The position numbers and the translations under genes are program-made. From NCBI RefSeq assembly GCF_027744825.2, contig NC_071336.1:21213501-21277500 (forward strand): a DNA stretch of 64,000 nt, in the 5' to 3' direction. The DNA comes from Synchiropus splendidus. Taxonomy: Eukaryota > Chordata > Actinopteri > Syngnathiformes > Callionymidae. The notes under the pieces were generated by a model that saw only the letters and a list, made by a program, of their open reading frames with translations, was not told the DNA's origin and searched no databases. Positions 46,561-59,039 of this stretch are shown piece after piece (position 1 is the first letter of the stretch; each line of letters begins with the position of its first letter).

Positions 46561-47986
46561 TTTGAAGAGTCCTCGGCCTGAGACATGGCCCTGAAAAATA
46601 CACACTCTGATGTGCACACGCACACACAAGACATACATGCTGCGAAACATCAGCACCACATGCTGTCGGGCCTCCAGGTGTGACATGCTGATCACGTCAT
46701 TTCGGTTGATCATGTCGGCGTGAGATATCAGGCCACCCACGTGCCGACACACACCATACAGGTAATCTTCATGCACACACCAAAACGCTTTCATCTGACA
46801 ACATCGATGTTCTGGCAATATTTTATACATGAGTAGTTTTGTTTGTAACTATATCAAAGAGCCTCATGAACCTTATATCAATGAAAATATGAGTGCACTA
46901 CATAAACAATACCGATACGCAGGAACATACCGAAGATTTCCAGCTCCACGCATGTGCCATATACTGTACTGTAGGAGAGTCACACTGATGTGGACAAGAC
47001 GCCAATTCATGCAGGCATAGACTGATGCATCACTCACAGATTTTGTCAACATACACACAATCATGCTTAGTACTATATGCTTGCCTCTCTTCAAAAGCAA
47101 GCTCTACTTCTGCTACTGTCTCTGCCTTTTTCCTCATATTTTTCATGCCCAGGCCACGAGGGCTGAACCAAAGTTTGGTTCTGTATGGTTCTCATTTTTA
47201 AAGTTTTGTTCCTGCTCATTTTGTGGTACTGCAAGACTTTTGTTTAGTTCCATTTTTGTCTTCTTACAAATGGACAGTCTCAAAAGTGCAACATTAACTG
47301 GATTCTGTAGTTAAAAATAACAACAACAACAATAATGATGTATCAACATAAAATGATTCTTCATTGATTTTGGAAAACATATTCCAGTCATGCAGTAAAC
47401 ACTAGCATCACTGCCTCTTTGCTCCTATTATATGTGTACTATATATCTAAGTGTCTGTGCTCCTGTCATGTGACGGTGACGTCACTCCTCTCTCTCAGGA
47501 GCCGCTGGGTATCTGCTGTGTATCTGGAAGTGTCTGTCTTTTTGACAGATGTTTGACAGAAAAATCCACTTTCAAATAACTTTTAGATACTTATTTGTTT
47601 TATTTATAAAAAAAAAAGCATAAGCCTGAATAAATATTTTAAATGAAGTAGAGCATAATCCAAGTGTCTGTACCTAAAGAGAATAATAAGACAACAGTTA
47701 ATGCCAGTCCACATTCGAGGGAATACTGATGTCACTCCTCTTTAAGGTCGGGATGAGGAACGTGCAGTTTCTGTTATTAAGTTCAATATGTCAAATTTGT
47801 TCACAGTAAAATGCATTTCATTTAACCGGAGTGAACCAGCAACCCCTCAGTGAATGTGCTCTTGTGGCTTTTCCTACAGCCCCGAACAGGACAGCTCTCC
47901 AGACTATTCTGTAACTAAAATAATCTGCCACTTTAAAACCATAATAACAAGTATTTTACAGTGACTGCTCTGTCCATTTTAAGTAA
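46561..47986. other. Non-coding DNA
   Basis: GTGCACACGCACACACAAG low-complexity near 46612. GTGACGTCACTCCTC (a CRE-like TGACGTCA) at 47475-47490 and a partial echo GATGTCACTCCTC near 47730. No gene recognised. Confidence 0.45.
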
Positions 47987-47994
47987 CTGCTTTA

Positions 47995-48347
47995 TAGGGG
48001 TGTGAATTTTTTACTATCTCACAATTTGATTTGAATTTTGGGGCCAGTGATCTTAGGGGTCAGTGTTTCCAGGCGCATGGTAAATGATGCCAAACGCTAG
48101 GCTTCAGCAAAGACGCAGCTGGATAAGGCCAACTTTGTTTGTTTATTTTCTGTGTGCGCGTAGATACGTTCCAGAACAGGCTTCGCGATGACGACTGGAT
48201 GTCGCACGTTGTTGCAAAATGTTGGACAGTCAGCGGAGCATTATTTTTAACTCGATTTTGGGAGCGTTTAAATTGATTCTGAAAGCAATGAGAATAGGAA
48301 AGGAGAAGAACGGTCTTAAAATGAATCAAGTTTTTGGCACACCCTTT
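47995..48347. mobile_element. hAT-like MITE with near-perfect target duplication
   Basis: The left end TAGGGGTGTGAATTTTTTAC and the right end (read on the minus strand) AAAGGGTGTGCCAAAAAC form terminal inverted repeats matching at 8 of the first 10 positions. Flanks are CTGCTTTA (47987-47994) and CTGCTTTT (48348-48355), 7 of 8 identical, consistent with an 8-bp hAT target duplication that has since mutated. Internal ATTTGATTTGAATTTTGGGG and GATTCTGAAAGCAATGAG resemble the GATTCGATT-rich inner sequence of a common fish element. No coding capacity. Confidence 0.72.
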
Positions 48348-48355
48348 CTGCTTTT

Positions 48356-51300
48356 TATCTTATAGTTCACCATTGCAGTGGTCAGTCTCCCCTTATGAAA
48401 TATGAGTTAAGTAGTCTACCGTGTGTGTCTTAGCTGTCCTGAAACAGAGTTGATTGATCTTCTTGCTCACAGGCAATTAATTAAAGCAAGTACAACTGAA
48501 AATACTGCATTGAGATGTTTTAACCGACCGCCATCGTTCGCCCGGGTATTCGACTTCCTGACTGATCATCTTGCACATTAGTCTGGCTGTCCATTATTCT
48601 GGTAACAGTGGTGCCTCATATGCCACTACTTGTTATCAATTTACTTGACAGAATTAGTAATTTGCCTCTCTGGTCACTATTTCCTGTCAGTAGAGTGAGA
48701 TTTTGTAAGTGTGTATGGATGTGCCACGCTGTGTGCGGCTGACTGAACGATGGTGGGCGAAGTTTTCTAATTCCTGACTCATTTGCTCTTAAATGTGGAT
48801 ATATGCACAGAATGACTTCAGGAAACTGTTTGATATTTAAGGTTGAATAAAATTGAATTTTAATCAAGTTTTTTTATGCAGTTTCTCTGTTATTTATCAG
48901 TCATATGCCACCTTACTGTAGATGCAATTTGTGGTCATTTCAAATTGCTGCTACTTTTTAAAAGAATGTGAACAACAAAGCAACAATTGAAATTAACTGA
49001 ATTTTATTTTGGTACCTGAAAAGCATCGTTGGTGGAATTCTCAGCGGTCACAAGTGTTGCACAGAGAAAACCATACTGCAATGTATGGATTTTCGTCGAT
49101 GTAAAAATAAACTTTCCGTTTGGTCTTTGGTCTCGTAGGTGGAGGGTTGTTGGTGGATAAACGCAGCACAACTTGGCGCCAGTTATATTTGTTACCTGCC
49201 TTCAGCCTCCAAAAATCCAGTTTGTGGTCAGGAAGGGTGACGAGGTCTTGGCTGCTGAAAGAAGGTGGGATATTGAGCTTTGATGCTGATGAGAGAGCGG
49301 CTGCTCAACCGAAAACACATTTAAGCACACAGTCATAAATGTCAAGCAATCTGAGCTTGTGCGCTGCCAGGAGGTGGGCAGCAATGTGTGTCTGATGTTT
49401 GCTGGATAATGCTCTTGTTCTGTAAGCAAAAAAATGCACCGTGTGGTAGCCAATTGTTGCCAGGTCACCAACAACAATGCTCACTCATAATCGCACATTT
49501 ATGTTCACAGAAGTTGTTCTTTTGCTTTGAGTTTTTCTTTGTAGATGAGCAGAGGAGTACTGGAAACGGCTGCCATTTTTAAACCACCGCCAGGCCTGTA
49601 GGGTATTGCACGCTCTATTTCATGAAGATACCCTGAATTTCTCCAGTAAAACAACAGAGAAAAAAACATTTATTTAACATCACTGTCGCTGTCAATTGAA
49701 TTCACTTTCACATTTGAGTTGGTGTATTTCAAATTAGGTTCAGATTAAGTCTAAGTTGTTATGGCATTGTTGATAACTAGTATTGGTACTTTGCATCAGC
49801 AAGTAACTAGACCTGATAAGAGTAACTGTTGTGTATATGCTGTACAGTGGGATTGAAATGTATCATGGGCAAATGTGTTGGTCTGGTTTAAAAAATAGTG
49901 AACTTTTAAAAGTTGAGTAACTGAGCATTTTCATTTAAGAAGTCAAATAATTAAATTAGGAATTCAAATAATCCTTCAATACTTCGGAGTTGTATTGTGA
50001 CTTCATTGCGTGTATTTATCCATCAAGTCAAACTACTCAATAAGTGACTCGGAAAATGTTTTTTTTTAATATATGACACACGTGTTATGTAACTGATTCA
50101 GCCATATTCTTACAAGTGTGCTGCAGAAAACGTGATGTTTAACAGCAGTAATATTACTGACTCTCACGTAGTATACGCAAAAGGTTTTTTATTTGGCCCT
50201 GTCTTTGAGATGTTGTTTACTTATTTGTTGATTATTCTTATTATTCTTTTGGAACACGCAAATGAAATCAGCTTTGAGCTAGCCAATGTTCGACCCATGA
50301 ATTTAAATAAAACATTTGGGACGGCTTATGGTTCAAGGCCATGCGTGCACCTTCATGATGCATGAATTATAAAACCAATGTCTTTGAACGCAACCTTGTA
50401 CGCTCACTCTTACTTTTTTAACCCCTCTCTCTGAAAAGACCATGAAATGAAAGAAATATTTGTTGTTGTTGGGGCAAAGGAGTCCGCAGTGTCTCCAGAG
50501 TCATTTTCATTCACAGATAAACACACGGCAGCATTGGTAAACAAGATTCACAGGGAAAGAGTGAGACACATTTGATAGTCATAAAGGATTTTTTCCCCTC
50601 AACAAGCAGAGATCAAATAAACTCTGTGTGTCTGAGGTGCTGCGGTGCCTCAAGCAGTGTGGCATAAATTTAGAACAAATCTTGTTTCTCTTACAAGGGT
50701 ATTACTTTAATTTCACTGCTTGAGAAAAATAGAAGTGAATGTGGAAGTAAGACGGCAGACAGGTATGAAATACGTCTATCAGAAAATATGCTGTATCCTT
50801 TTTCAAGTTCTCACCTAATATACCACCTGACCTCTGTGCCTCCCTTTAAAATCACTTTTGTTTCAAACTAGAAAAGCAATTTTCCTTGGTCTTATAATCC
50901 TCAGTAATAGTCAACCATCATTTTTAATCTTTAGATGCATTTTAAATCCAAGCTGTAATGTCTTAACTCTCCGCCTAGGTCAAATATCTTAGCAAATAAG
51001 GCTTAAGCTTTGTTTTATATGAAAGAATTACATGATTAATGCCGAAGAATTAATCACGTACTCTTCAGATCTCCCAGATTGGGTTTGTGCTACAGGATTA
51101 TGCTGTCCTACTTTTTCCTCGTGGCATAAATTGACATGAATGTTTGTTTAGCAAGCACTGCTAAGTCCATCTTTACTCTTTTGTTGAACCATGACAGAGT
51201 TACTTTGCATTTCTCTACAACTTTTGGTGCATGTTTCATTCGTGTCACTCACACATTACACAAAATCTTGAATTTAAAGCAGAAGAGGCAGAAGTAGTTC

Positions 51301-51849
51301 AGACTATCTAGCATTAATGCAAGTCTGTAAAATGGGTTTATGAAGGTATTTTAAAGGTGCCTGTACATGTTGCGCTTCAGATCTCCTCTGGCAGCGTGTT
51401 TCTGATTCAAGGAGCCCTGACCTACGATGCTGTGTCGACCCTAGATTTAACTCTTGACTTTGCTGCAGGGACCAACCTGGGATCATTGTGCGTCAGTGTT
51501 TCTACAATGCATGTACGGGCTAGTGCGAGACGTTACAAATAAAATCTTAAAATCGATTCTAAAGAGGACATTGTTATTATTGTTGTTGTCATTTTGAAAA
51601 AAGGTGATATTTATTTATTTTTAGTAGCCAAAGTTGCACCCCTTCAATAACAAGGTCACATATAACAACCTGTAAAACTTGGACAGCATTCGACCAGAAC
51701 CTTCCATCTCAGATAATAAAGGAATTGTTGCCAGTGATGCCGGTATTTGCACTTCCCTCTTAAATTTATACAGCCACTGATTAACGTCTCTCTCTCTGTA
51801 AACAGGGAAGATAAGTCACTAAAAAAGATGTCGCCTCTTTGAAATAGCA
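48356..51849. other. Non-coding DNA, nothing recognised
   Basis: AT-rich sequence with many chance frames. A hydrophobic frame at 51357-51542 has no recognisable domain. T-rich and A-rich runs near 50060 and 49660. No transposon ends found. Confidence 0.45.
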
Positions 51850-52620
51850 AGCTCCTCATTTTCACCAAATAAGGAAGTCTTCTGTGGCGAAAACATCAGG
51901 CGAGATTCTTCTGTCACTGTAATCTAGAGCCGTAAACTGAAGTCGCCCTGATATTTGTCCCGCTGCAGTTTTTGCAAATGATAATTTGACATCCCAGACA
52001 ATAATGCTTTTGATTCCCCTTTTAAGTGACGCCAGGAAAAGAACCACGTCATCTCCGTTATCACTCCGATCTCAAGACATCAGCTGCCACCCCGTGTTTC
52101 TGTATTTACGACCACCCAGGAGGGCCCGCGCTTATTAATGTGAGCTTTTATAAACTGGACAGCGGTTTCACTCCTCAACTCCCTCCTGCGAGTCCAAACA
52201 AACCATGATTTATAATTTGCATGATTTATGAGCCATCAGAGCGCAGAAGTACCTCTGTCTACTCAGCCGCTCATTTATACCGTCACCCGCTGCAGAGAAA
52301 GTAAAACTACATGTAGATGCATCCGATGATTTCATTCAAAACCTGCTCATGTGTTTATTATGCACAATAAATCTAAAGCCTCTTGGAGTGTCGACGCAAT
52401 CTGTTGCCTCCGCTGCACTTTTATTGGCGGGCAGATGATGAGTTGCTTTGTAAATTGCAGGGATGGCAACGCATGCATATTAATGGGACATTTTGGATGT
52501 CACTGCATTTTGACCAATGCAACATGAATAACCGCTGATTGTTTTGTTGCTGAATTTATATCGGAGTCACACTGCAGATAGTTCATCTTCATCTGCGCAT
52601 ATCTAATCAGCATAGATATA
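51850..52620. promoter_or_regulatory. Candidate conserved noncoding region, octamer and PBX-HOX-like sites
   Basis: The longest non-repetitive block with enhancer-like texture. ATTTGCAT at 52215-52222 runs directly into TGATTTAT (52222-52229), a PBX-HOX-type site, within a GATTTATAATTTGCATGATT context. GCATGCATATTAATGGG and CATATCTAATCAGCATAG follow. No credible coding frame; the short frames on both strands lack codon structure. Confidence 0.35.
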
Positions 52621-53489
52621 TGTCAGCTTTTTAAAAGATTTTTTTTGCTTTACATACGAGCGTTTATTATTTTTCTAATGTTAGTAGCTTCCACAGTGGA
52701 AGTTATTTTCTGCATTCCCTTTGAAAGTTTGTTTTGTGTGCTGTCTCAAGTCACGTGGGAAGCTCACGCTCTGATTCATGCTGAAAACATCTGGAAAGAA
52801 GGAATCAAGTGTTAAGGCATTCTAAATTTCAAGCAGATCTCAGCGCGCCGTGTGGATAATGAGAATTGGTCCCTTCAGTTCATTCATGTGAGGTCCGGTC
52901 GAAGGGGAGAGACAGAGACTTCCTGCTCTCCAGGAACCTCCTTCACCTCTGGTAAGCAGAAGTCTCCTCCCAGTCTCAGTGCAGAGGAAGACAAGTTCCA
53001 CTCTGAGCCTCTCTTAGAGGATTGACCTCCTCGACCAATTGTACACACAAGTCAGGACATACTGCAGAGACACTTTGGTCTGTCACTACCAAAAGCTCGT
53101 GCTTGTAGAAGAAGGCGGGGACAGTGAGTTTTTTGACTTCTAAAATCAATCGTTGATTTGTCAGTCAGTCCCACACTACGTCCCATGTATTTCAAGATCA
53201 AGTCAAGACCTTGACTCTATGGGGACGTGGGCCATGACTGAGGAGGGTCGAGACCAGCACAGAACACAGAACAAGGGAGCATTATTCAATTTGTCATATT
53301 GAAAAATGACTTCTTATTGTTGGTCAGGCAACTTTTCCCCCAAAATGATTCACAAGTAGTGACTCTGATCTTCAAGAAACTATGAGCTGAAATGCTTTCA
53401 TTTATAATGTGAGCAGAGTGAACCCGCACCCTGGGGAAATAAAGCAAATTATTCACACTGCATTAAAAGCTAGCTTGATTGTAATTTCG
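52621..53489. other. Non-coding DNA
   Basis: No gene recognised. Mixed-composition sequence at 52840-53110 has no repeat signature. Confidence 0.45.
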
Positions 53490-54050
53490 CCAAATATGAT
53501 TGAAATTTGTAGTTTTTCAACCCTTTCGCAGTCGTAGCTTGGCCATCGCGGTTGCCATATTTGTTTACCAACGTAGTCTCGCGGTTATCCACATCTCACG
53601 AGTCACGATACTCGCTGCGTGGAAGCATGCTGTGATTGATAGGATGTCTGGAGGAAACCGTAGATAAGCACACTTAAAACAATCGTTTACAAAACAAACT
53701 CATAGCCTTTTCAGAGGAGGAGTATTTCGGTGTTTTATTAATTAACTGTTTATTAACTGTGCTGGGGGACAATGCATTTCGCTGCATGACACGGCGCTTG
53801 CTGAATGATCCCTAGTACTTTAACAGGGATCAAATTCCAAGTGGTTCATTTTATTGACTCTTTATTTGTATATATTGTTTTGTGTATTATTTGAATGAAT
53901 GAATGTTTAAATGCGTGAAAGTGTGCGTCTGAAAGTGTTATTGTGGCAACAGCAACTGACTCAGATTTTTGTTTTTATAAAAAGTTATTTTTGTACAAAT
54001 AGATGTTTATAGCTTCCTTTTTACAAAGCAAGCTGTTGAGTCAGTCGTTG
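53490..54050 (+). repeat. Unclassified dispersed repeat, copy B
   Basis: Collinear with 6340-6790: GTAGCTTGGCCATC and GGTTGCCAT at 53534-53560, CTCGCGGTTATCCACATCTC at about 53578-53597, GAATGAATGAATGTTTAAAT from 53893, CTGAAAGTGTTATTGTGGC near 53930 and TTTTTGTACAAAT near 53987. About 290 bases between the first two blocks are unique to this copy. The family was not recognised and no protein motif was found. Confidence 0.75.
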
Positions 54051-55069
54051 ACATGGCATGTGGGTGGGAGGAGAATGGGCTGGGGGCGGGGTTATGGGCT
54101 GGGGTGGGTCTTTGGACGCCCTGTTTCAAAATCCTAGCTAAAAGCCTGAGCTTGCGTACAGTATTAATAGGCCTTTATTTTTTTTTTCAAAATATAATAC
54201 TTAATTGGTTGTTGTCATCTCAAGAAATTTTCAATTTACAGTTTAGAGTCCAGCTTGACCAAACAAGACCAAGTCTGAATGCAGTCAATCCCAAGTCAAA
54301 CCCTCAACCTTGGAAATGCGGTCTTGAGACGGAGACTGGCCTCAAGTACCACAACACTCCTCCACTTGTTTCCAACCTGAAAAATGACATTCATCCATTC
54401 CTCCCCGACATCCATGGTCTTTAATTCAGAAAACGGCTCCATCTTCTCACAGGTCTCTCTATCTTTGGGTCTTATTCTTCAGAGTATAGTCTTACTGATA
54501 CGTTTTACGGGAAAAGAAGCCTTTTCCCCATACAGCACTCTAATGTCTGTGTCCAACTGAAGGCCATGCACTTGGGGTCATTTAAATGATATTGGAAATG
54601 TAATTCATCTGACAAAAACAGAGTGGTCCATTTGTGTCCGTCATCAGCAAAAATTTGGCGCCAAATTCGGAAGAGGTTTCTGTGAGAAAAGCATTTTCAA
54701 AACGCCTTTTACTTATAGAAGTAGAAACTTCTAAGGTGTCTATTGGTTTTTGATTCAGTGTTTTAATTTTACTGTCAAGAAGTGTGTTTGAAGGTCTTTT
54801 GGTTCAATTTTCATGTCGATATAGATGTGTGAGTGCACTGGTGCGATAGATTATCGGATAAAAGATTAAATGTGACCCCTAGGAGTCAGTTGTGTTTAGC
54901 CTCCATTTTAGTCTTGCTCCCCTTTTGTTCTGGATTGCCATGAATATCACCTGGCAGGGAGTGTGAGTTTAATGAAGGCTGATGTCTCTATATGAGCTGG
55001 GTATTACACAATAAAAATGTTTCACTGAAACTCACTATGTGGTGTAATTGGGGCTGTTTAAAAATGCAT
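54051..55069. other. Non-coding DNA
   Basis: A 123-codon frame (54053-54424) starts in a tryptophan/glycine-rich GGGCTGGGGGCGGG region and has no domain. Nothing else recognised. Confidence 0.45.
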
Positions 55070-55350
55070 CAGGTTTTGGCGTGGCGGCGCGTATACACGC
55101 TGGCATGCAAATCCACATGTTCATAAAGACGTGCGTGCCGGGCGCTTTTTGATCTGACCCGTCAAAACTCATTAAGGCTTAAAACATATTTCCAACTGAC
55201 ACCCGAAGTCTCCATTAGAGAACCGCCAATTACAGCTGAAAGGTTTCCCCCCACCTGCCTGCCACATTTGCATATGATTGGAGCAATCGCTTCAAATGAG
55301 AGCGTTTTAGCTCCGCTGAAAAATTCACAGAACGCTGTCAGATCTAGGAA
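55070..55350. promoter_or_regulatory. Candidate conserved noncoding block with two octamers
   Basis: Two perfect octamers in opposite orientation, ATGCAAAT at 55105-55112 and ATTTGCAT at 55266-55273, lie 160 bases apart. CCAATTACAGCTG (an ATTA core next to an E-box-like CAGCTG) and CTCATTAAGG lie between them. Non-repetitive, no coding frame. Confidence 0.35.
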
Positions 55351-57524
55351 AGGAGGGGAGGCATAGTAATGTGAAGTCAGCGCTTTAACAGCAGGTTTTG
55401 AAGTTGCTTGAACGGCAGGGGTGAGCGTGGGGTTGTGTCCTCAGAATCATGACTGTGGACACAGATCTTTGCCGCTGCTCTCTCTCTGTTTTTTGCCTGT
55501 CGCAGAGTGGATCTGGACATTGACAGCATTAATAGCATTAGTAAACAAGAATATAAACTGCATCTGCATCTGTGGTTGTCAGCAGAGTGAATGTCACAGT
55601 TGTACAGTGACTCCTTAGATTTGTCTGTCTTTTCTCTGTCTGTCCCTCCTTTTTCCTTGTCGCAAAATACAGCCCTTACAGACATTATAATCAAGATCAT
55701 TCATGTTTAACGCACCCTTTTTTTTGTCGCTGTGCATCTGTCGCCGCGGTGCTGACTGTCAGTCTGATTGTTTGACCATTACGGCCCTGATAAAGTTGTC
55801 TGAAGAGGAGAAGTCAAGTCTTCAATCAGAGCAGAAGTAGGCCAAGGGATGTGAATCCAAGCATATGTCAATCACGGACATAATCACTGTGTTGCCGGCA
55901 GAGGTGGGAACTGTAACAGTGGAACACATTGTGTGCGCACAGACAAGCACATGCACACAACCGGTATGTAAAGCCAAACGTGTGGTGATGAATTTCCCCT
56001 TGTTTGGAGTCTTCTTCATCTTGATAACTGTAAAGGCTGAATGTACAAACATGTCATTTTAATCAACTGTACTACAACATTCAGAATGGTCAGTTCGCGC
56101 GCGTGTGTGTGTGGTGTTTGTGCGAGTCACTATTTTGTATGTGTCAACAGCCATGTTTTTAACTGGATTTTTTTTGTTTAAAAAGTATTTTATATGGCTT
56201 GTAATTTCCAAGTATGTGGGCATCTTTTATTGAGAATACAACACACATTGTTTGGGTCAATCAGATGGATATCAGGCAAAATATCAGATGTACGTTTTAA
56301 CCATAATTACTGAATATATAGGTCAGAAAAGTCGTCCACTTGCCGAAATGGGGTGTCAAAAAAGACTGTAGACTTGCTTGCTGTTCCAATTCGAAAGCCT
56401 AGCCTTCCTTGTGATCATCTCACGGCCATCTCTCAGATTCCCCCTGATAATTTGACCAGTAGATGATTGTGACAGTAGTTCCTCACACCATATCTAGTAT
56501 CTCACCTATATTGCAGCAGGCCAAGTGATGTTGCTGTGGTGCATCTTCGGTCTGCCCCCTGGCCTCCTACAGGCTGGTATGTCCTTGAACACTTCAGTAG
56601 AGAAGGAAGCAGATGTGTTAAGACCCGCTCCCTCTGCAATAACCTCAACTTGAGACTATACAGTAGGCGTGAACATAGCATCAATATAGGTCTTCCCTTC
56701 AGCACAGTGTCCTTATTGACCACTGCCAATGTGTTTCTGATGCCTCATCTTTCCATCATTCATGAACTAGCCAAGAGAAATGTGACTTTGACAAACAATA
56801 TCCATTTCTACTTTGAAGTGGGCAGATGAAATGCAGTTGAAAATTGCATCATAAAGTGAAATGCAAATGTTTGGATGAAACATAAATAACCAGCCATGCT
56901 ATGCTGCTAACTAGATAAACGTTCTCTGCTCCTTTTTTTGTGTAGAATGCTAAAAGCAACACAACTCAAACTTTTATAAATCCGAAATGATTATCTTTAT
57001 TTTTTTTATATTTATTATATTTAATACATGTCCTTGATTGTGTGTTACCGGTAATCACAGAGATTATTAGATGCAGGCTTTATTTCTACTTTATTTTTTC
57101 AGTATGACTTTACATTTTGATGATTTTAAATTTCACCTTTCCTTCGCTACTTCTAAGAACACCTGTGATAACCACATTTCACACTGCTTAACCTGAATAT
57201 GCAAAAAGTCTTCAGCTTCATGACATTTTTTTCACCCACCTCAGTATCTTATTAATCTTATATCTTAATATTTCTGTGAGACATTTTAAACCCAGACATA
57301 ATGGCCCAAGTTCATTTGAATCGGGTCCCGTTGAAACCAAATGGTGATGACAAGGATTGTGAGGTGTGACACGCTTTCTTTATATGCAATAGACAGTAAT
57401 GGCGGCGCCGATCATTATCACCACAATCATCATTGGTATAATCAGTACTGTTTTCAGAAGAAGATTGCTTTCAACCTGCGATTGGTTGGTCAGCATGTGA
57501 TTGGAAGTTGGACACGGGCGCACG
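55351..57524. other. Non-coding DNA
   Basis: GCGCGCGTGTGTGTGTGG near 56097 is a Z-DNA-prone alternating tract. ATGCAAAT at 56861-56868. The 107-codon minus-strand frame at 55377-55700 has no recognised domain. The segment 56530-56600 (GCCCCCTGGCCTCCTACAGG) vaguely resembles part of the LINE remnant at 31110-31150 but is too weak to call. Confidence 0.45.
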
Positions 57525-57542
57525 CACACACACACACACACA
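57525..57542. repeat. (CA)9 microsatellite
   Basis: Uninterrupted CA array; complementary to the TG array 100 bases downstream. Confidence 0.95.
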
Positions 57543-57644
57543 GATAAAGCCAACACCATTAAATGAGACTCCTCATTGTTTCCCTTGTGATTAAAACCAA
57601 GTGCCGTTGAGTCCCATATTGTCATCAGCCTGCTTTTGTGATGA

Positions 57645-57649
57645 GTGTG

Positions 57650-57681
<32 letters not shown>
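57645..57681. repeat. (TG)n microsatellite
   Basis: An uninterrupted TG array (57651-57680) preceded by GTGTGT. Confidence 0.95.
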
Positions 57682-57699
57682 TTGCTGCTCTCCCAGCAG

Positions 57700-57960
57700 T
57701 GGAGCCGCTCTAAATGAATGTCATCTTGCCTTAGCCTAAGCAAGGCCCCAATGTGAGCGATCGATACTTCATTAGGCCTGGATTGTCTTGTGTCCATGCA
57801 ACCTTGAAGCTGTTCCTTAATTACCCCAGCATTAAGGCGGTGGTCGGTGCTACACACCACGCTACACTGAAGACAGACTGCCCCCAAACGCAGCCCCGCA
57901 CTCCCCCTCCCACCTCGACCATTTCCCACACAAAAGTGTACTGGATTCACTCAAGCCAAT
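57700..57960. promoter_or_regulatory. Candidate conserved noncoding block
   Basis: Non-repetitive sequence with ACTTCATTAGGCC, CCTTAATTACCCC and GCATTAAGGCGG in close spacing (ATTA-type cores). A 119-codon minus-strand frame runs through it but extends into the TG array and has no domain. Confidence 0.25.
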
Positions 57961-59039
57961 AAGCAAAGCAAAACAGTAGAAAGATGGATGCAAGTGGCAA
58001 ATGATGCTTCTTACTGTCGCACCTTGAGGCTACGGTGGAAGGAGGGGTTTGATGGCTCGTACTGGGGAGGGTGGAGGGGTGTCCAGGAGATTCTGTCAGA
58101 GAGAAAGGGTGAATTGAGGGCAATGAGGGAGACACGGAGACAATCAGTGAGCGAAAAAAAAAGGGTGTGGGTGAATTGTCACCTTGGTTTTCTGAACATC
58201 AAGTGACTTTCTGTGCAGACAGTGTGATTGTCATAAAGTGGGGCGACGTGATATGTATATTTTAATTCCAGAATTTGAAGCTCATTTTTTTTTTTTTTGT
58301 GAAAGATAGATGGCGCACTGGTTCACAACCTACACTGATAATTTAACATTAATATAGATTTTTCATTACCGTGACAAAGGTACACGATGCTTCCATGTTC
58401 TAGCATCGTATTTGCAAGCGATCTAAAATCAGTGCTACATTGAGTATATAGAGATGCCACACCACATACTGTAGATGTTGCAATGGCTGTTTCTGCTTTG
58501 ACAAATAATATATGAGAATCCTTAGTTAAGCAGAAAGCAAAATGAAATCTGAATTGTATTTATAATGTTAAAAAGTTAAGCTAAATCTCCTTTATATTAG
58601 GAAAGGCATAGACATATGATGGTTTTGAGCAGTTGTTAAGGTTCAAATAATATAAAATCATATTCCTACACTGCAACTCTTGTGGACAGTTAAAGCAGTT
58701 TTCCAAATGATGATCCATAACAATTGTTAAACATCCATCCATTTTTGTGCAGCAATAAATGTTGTCATGATTTAATGCCACATTGGGGAAATTCAATGTG
58801 TCACAGCATCTACTGACAACAAAGACACTGACACTGCAAAAGACATTAAAGATACACAGCAAACATTGAAGTCATCCGCAAAGCATCAGCATTAAAAAGG
58901 TGAAGTCACGAGCTATTGAAAAACACAAGACAAATAAATACCCATAATATGTAGAATTGTATCATGACAAAATCAATAAATAAAATATACCTAGTTATAA
59001 GTAAATAGATAGTAATAAATTATATAGATAAAAAAACAC
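57961..59039. other. Non-coding DNA; possible LINE untranslated tail at its end
   Basis: T14 run at 58285-58298. The AT-rich stretch 58900-59039 may be the 3' untranslated region of the minus-strand LINE that follows. No gene. Confidence 0.4.

Noticed and set aside
56530..56650. Decayed copy of the 31100-31200 LINE region
   Set aside because: Only a GCCCCCTGG..CTCC word is shared; the order and frame do not continue.
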